Assembly (NCBI GenBank): GCA_947586185.1
Contig: CANPXN010000014.1
Span: forward strand, 1 to 61,658
Source of the DNA: an uncultured Clostridia bacterium
GTDB taxonomy: Bacteria > Bacillota > Clostridia > Oscillospirales > Ruminococcaceae
Length of the DNA: 61,658 nt
Direction of reading: 5' to 3'
Shown: in pieces, positions 59,591 through 61,658 of the stretch
Layout: every line of letters begins with the position of its first letter
Numbering within the stretch: position 1 is the stretch's first letter
The notes under the pieces: generated by a model
Databases searched by the model: none
What the model saw: only the letters and a program-made list of their open reading frames with translations
What the model was told of the DNA's origin: nothing
Position numbers and translations under genes: made by a program

Positions 59591-59622
59591 ATGGCCTCAC
59601 CCCCTTTGTTTTCATTTGGATA

Positions 59623-59656
59623 CAAAAAAAGCGGCTAAGTTTTAAAAACCTAACCG
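59623..59656 (-). terminator. Terminator after the DUF4314 pseudogene
   Basis: On the minus strand CGGTTAGGTTTT pairs with AAAACTTAGCCG, followed by CTTTTTTTG. It separates the acidic-tail/DUF4314 unit from the methylase unit. Confidence 0.75.
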
Positions 59657-59657
59657 T

Positions 59658-59951
59658 TTACATTGTCATTTCAAATTCGGGTTCTTCCGACAGTTCCTCG
59701 GATTCTTCCATTTCCTCCGTCAGTTCTTCTTCCTGAATAGTGTGGAAGCTGTCCTCGCCGGGTATCATTCCCAAACTTCTTCCATTATCAAATTTGCAGA
59801 AAACAGTACCCATATCATCCACAAACTCGACTGTTCCTTTAGTACCCGATGGAATCGGATTAGGATCGTTTTCCATTCTGTCAAGGCAGATTCTTGTGCC
59901 TTCGGGTTATCTCTGTTTCATCATCTCAATTCTCTTTTCATTAAATACCAT
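59658..59951 (-). pseudogene. DUF4314 gene with in-frame stop
   Basis: The full frame starts at 59951 behind GCGAGG, 13 bases after the accessory gene, and begins M-V-F-N-E-K-R-I-E-M-M-K-Q-R, then a TAA at 59907-59909, then P-E-G-T-R-I-C-L-D and the rest of DUF4314, ending E-E-P-E-F-E-M-T-M. The intact copy at 325-576 has TAC (Tyr) at this codon, so one base change made the stop. Translation might restart at the ATG of M-E-N-D-P at 59876, giving 72 residues without the N-terminal helix. Readthrough or a sequencing error are alternatives. Confidence 0.75.
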
Positions 59952-59963
59952 ACCAAACCTCGC

Positions 59964-61061
59964 TTACATCGTCATGTCAATTTGGGGTTCTTCAGATAAA
60001 TCCTCTGTCTGCTCAAAACTCATTTCTTCTGCTGTTTGCAATGCCCAACTGTCCTCTGAATTCCAGAAGCTGACATAAATCTCTCCGTAATCAGCGGTTT
60101 TGATCGGATGCTGCTCCATACCCTCAAAAAAGCCGTCTGAACATTGACCGGTCAGATGACAGCGCAGATCTTCCAGTTCATTATCGGTCAATTCATCGGT
60201 AATCTGACATTCAAATACGCCCATAAGCTCACCATCAATTTCCCTGACCGATGGAATTGCCGAGAAAACTTTTTCGTTGACGGCAGGATTATCATCAAAA
60301 TACACCATAAGTCCACGATGTTCTTCTTCAGGCTCTGAATAATCCTGAATGAATTTGTTAATCTCGTCTGCACAGTCCACTGCGTACTTTGATGGAATTA
60401 CCTCTTGCTCATCCATGACTTCTTCGTCCCAATCATAGTCAGATTCGTCATATTCTCTGACGATATGCAGAGGACAATAAAATGTCAGCTCCTGAATAGG
60501 CTTGGCTTCGACCGTGATATCCGGCTGAAAATCCACATCAATCGAGTGACTCTCAGCCATTTGGATATCTTCTCGTTCCTGCAGCATGGTTACCACAGAA
60601 TCATGAAGCAGCGATTTCAAATCCAGATCGGATTTATCAAGCAGTTCCTCGAAGTCAAAGTTTTTCTCACCGCAATGGGCAAGTTCTGCGATCTTATCGG
60701 AAATCCGCTTCAATTCATTATGCAGTTCCCGTTCTGAAGACGTAAGCTCGTTGCTTTCAACCAATGCTCTTGCATTTGGAATAAACTGTGACTTTCGCGC
60801 GTAATTGCTGCCCTCGGATTCCACCAGAATACCATCGCCGCTGTCGTAGTCAACCAAAAGCAGACAGTGGGCAATGTCATCGCTGTCGATATACATCAGG
60901 TCACGATTTTCAGCAATATACGGATTATCACGCATAGGGTGATCTTTCAGTTCTGAAAAACTTCTGCCATAAACTGTGACCACCTTTTCAACGATGACCT
61001 CATGGGTTTTGTAGTCGCTTTGCTTGTGGTTCAGCGTACTGTTAAATTTTAACTTTTTCAT
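59964..61061 (-). CDS. Element accessory protein with acidic C-terminal tail (long paralogue)
   Basis: A 365-residue protein, paralogue of 591-1232 over its first 200 residues (H-E-V-I-V-E-K-V-V, L-K-D-H-P-M-R-D-N-P-Y-I-A-E-N, D-S-G-D-G-I-L-V-E-S-E-G). It then has an extra, very acidic domain (about residues 200-340) with Y-D-E-S-D-Y-D-W-D-E-E and W-N-S-E-D-S-W-A-L, and ends L-S-E-E-P-Q-I-D-M-T-M. GGAGGT before the ATG fixes the start. It is the first gene of the long minus-strand element, directly behind the conserved leader next to the tRNA genes. Function unknown; an early-expressed entry or anti-defence role would fit the position but is speculative. Confidence 0.75.
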   Translation of the reverse strand: MKKLKFNSTLNHKQSDYKTHEVIVEKVVTVYGRSFSELKDHPMRDNPYIAENRDLMYIDSDDIAHCLLLVDYDSGDGILVESEGSNYARKSQFIPNARALVESNELTSSERELHNELKRISDKIAELAHCGEKNFDFEELLDKSDLDLKSLLHDSVVTMLQEREDIQMAESHSIDVDFQPDITVEAKPIQELTFYCPLHIVREYDESDYDWDEEVMDEQEVIPSKYAVDCADEINKFIQDYSEPEEEHRGLMVYFDDNPAVNEKVFSAIPSVREIDGELMGVFECQITDELTDNELEDLRCHLTGQCSDGFFEGMEQHPIKTADYGEIYVSFWNSEDSWALQTAEEMSFEQTEDLSEEPQIDMTM

Positions 61062-61126
61062 TATGACCTCCTGTATTTTTTGCGACTTTCTTGTTTCTGC
61101 CATACACCTCCTCCAGAAAACAAAAA

Positions 61127-61176
61127 AGCCGCTTTGTTTAACATCACTTTAATTCGTGATATTAGACAAAACGGCT
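61127..61176 (-). promoter_or_regulatory. Element-end palindrome (copy 2)
   Basis: AGCCGCTTTGTTTAACATCAC pairs imperfectly with GTGATATTAGACAAAACGGCT across a 9-base loop. The same arms frame 1300-1433, where the loop is larger. It lies in the leader of the gene at 59964. Confidence 0.55.
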
Positions 61177-61316
61177 CTTAAAATTTTGGATACTATTTTA
61201 TATATCAAAAAAGGCATATCTGAGATTATCTTTCTCAAATATGCCTTGAATTTTTCTGAAATTTTCCGGTGAAACGGTTCAAATCCTTCTCCCTTGCAAA
61301 AATGCCTGAAAAGCAT
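61149..61316 (-). CDS. Possible small leader ORF (counterpart of 1391-1573)
   Basis: A 55-codon frame, M-L-F-R-H-F-C-K-G-E-G-F-E-P-F-H at the start and P-F-L-I-Y-K-I-V near residue 35, aligned throughout with the frame at 1391-1573. No good ribosome-binding site is seen. Two amino acid differences between the copies (D/Y and L/M) arise from a compensatory base-pair change in the hairpin within it, which argues that the hairpin rather than the peptide is conserved. Confidence 0.3.
   Translation of the reverse strand: MLFRHFCKGEGFEPFHRKISEKFKAYLRKIISDMPFLIYKIVSKILRAVLSNITN
61211..61247 (-). promoter_or_regulatory. Conserved leader hairpin (copy 2)
   Basis: AAGGCATAT pairs with ATATGCCTT. Relative to 1469-1504 one G-C pair has become T-A. 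Possible attenuator of the long minus-strand element operon. Confidence 0.5.
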
Positions 61317-61355
61317 CTACGGTTTTGACCTTAAAATTTTCGCTCCTAAAATGCC

Positions 61356-61380
61356 AAAAAAACCCGTAACTACGGGCTTT
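61356..61380 (-). terminator. Terminator of the 5S-tRNA operon at the element boundary
   Basis: On the minus strand AAAGCCCGTA-GT-TACGGG is followed by TTTTTTT. It follows tRNA-Trp by about 32 bases. The stem CCCGTA is also the point where similarity between the three att-like sites begins, so insertion appears to have used this terminator. Confidence 0.7.
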
Positions 61381-61414
61381 GAAGGGTGGACATCTATTTT
61401 GTTCCACAAGTATG
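61363..61414. repeat. 52-bp direct repeat next to tRNA-Trp (att candidate)
   Basis: It matches 15511-15562 at 49 of 52 bases in the same orientation. Its right end touches the tRNA-Trp 3' end. Confidence 0.55.
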
Positions 61415-61488
61415 GCAGGGGCAGAAGGACTTGAACCCTCGGCACGCGGTTTTGGAGACCGCTGCTCTACCAACTGAGCTATACCCCT
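61413..61488 (-). tRNA. tRNA-Trp (CCA)
   Basis: 76 bases including an encoded CCA end. The acceptor stem AGGGGTA pairs with TGCCCCT, the anticodon loop is CTCCAAA (anticodon CCA), and the T-arm is GGGTTCAAGTCC-like. It is the last gene of the 5S-tRNA block. Confidence 0.95.
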
Positions 61489-61491
61489 ATA

Positions 61492-61568
61492 TGGTGGGCC
61501 ATTAGGGACTCGAACCCCAGACCAACCGGTTATGAGCCGGTTGCTCTAACCAACTGAGCTAATGGCCC
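61492..61568 (-). tRNA. tRNA with CAU anticodon (probably Met)
   Basis: 77 bases including CCA. The acceptor stem GGGCCAT pairs with ATGGCCC, the anticodon loop is CTCATAA, and the T-arm contains GGTTCGAGTCC. An elongator Met tRNA is most likely; a lysidine-modified Ile tRNA cannot be excluded from the sequence alone. Confidence 0.93.
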
Positions 61569-61581
61569 AATAAAGAAAAAA

Positions 61582-61658
61582 GCCGGCATTGATTTATCTT
61601 TCCAGGTCGTCACCAACCAAGTATTTTCAACGCAGATGAGCTTAACTTCCGTGTTCGG
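61582..61658 (-). rRNA. 5S rRNA, 3' part (cut by window edge)
   Basis: On the minus strand the window edge begins CCGAACACGGAAGTTAAGC, the conserved 5S core, and ends AATGCCGGC before TTTTTTC. The 5' end lies outside the window. It indicates that the element is inserted just downstream of an rRNA operon. Confidence 0.92.

Overview
The window looks like a low-GC Gram-positive gut anaerobe of the Ruminococcus/Oscillospiraceae type. This rests on strong AGGAGG-like ribosome-binding sites, TnpX/TndX-type serine recombinases with TnpW, and element-borne families (DUF4314, DUF3789, DUF3852, DUF6103, DUF6809, DUF3991) typical of Clostridia conjugative elements. It is almost entirely mobile DNA that abuts a 5S rRNA - tRNA-Met(CAU) - tRNA-Trp block at the right edge. 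The species call is inference; the genomic-island call is well supported.

Layout. (1) 1-1.6 kb: the end of a related element, with a DUF4314 gene, an acidic-tailed accessory gene, a fragment of a conjugation NlpC/P60 protein, and a leader that recurs at 61.1-61.4 kb. (2) 1.6-15.5 kb: an IME-like segment with a serine recombinase, TnpW, a relaxosome-type ribbon-helix-helix protein, an oriT-like site without a relaxase, a replicative ATPase, a DUF6076 protein and agr module A. (3) 15.5-25 kb: an AAA-ATPase/DUF1703 protein, an amidoligase plus gamma-glutamylcyclotransferase set, a three-recombinase operon (one member lacking the catalytic domain), MazF, an unassigned structured non-coding stretch and a sigma-like factor. 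(4) 25-33.5 kb: agr module B on the minus strand. (5) 33.6-61.1 kb: a conjugative element with tyrosine integrase, MobP-type relaxase fused to Sel1 repeats, MobC-like protein, a second copy of the same oriT-like site, NlpC/P60 hydrolase, VirB4, PrgI-like, VirB6-like and VirD4 proteins, DUF3991 primase, DUF3852 pilin-like protein, sortase B, a 1444-residue SpaA adhesin, a transglutaminase-like lipoprotein, two DNA methylases and an antirepressor.

The most notable content is a pair of complete paralogous quorum-sensing modules. Each has agrA, agrC, agrB and a short agrD-like gene, followed by a small secreted protein of an unrecognised family, a lipoprotein, an ABC ATPase and a large ABC-2-type permease. 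Both AgrD peptides carry Ser where Cys is usual, which predicts lactone rather than thiolactone signals. Module A has a textbook pair of AgrA/LytTR-type direct repeats before agrD.

The second notable feature is a short acidic C-terminal tail (consensus about E-E-P-x-F/I-x-M-T-M or F-E-M/L-x-M) on several otherwise unrelated proteins. They include the amidoligase and the cyclotransferase, enzymes that act on glutamyl amide bonds. Two near-identical oriT-like regions suggest that the relaxase of the large element could mobilise the smaller one in trans. All functional statements come from reading the sequence and recalling families; no searches were run.
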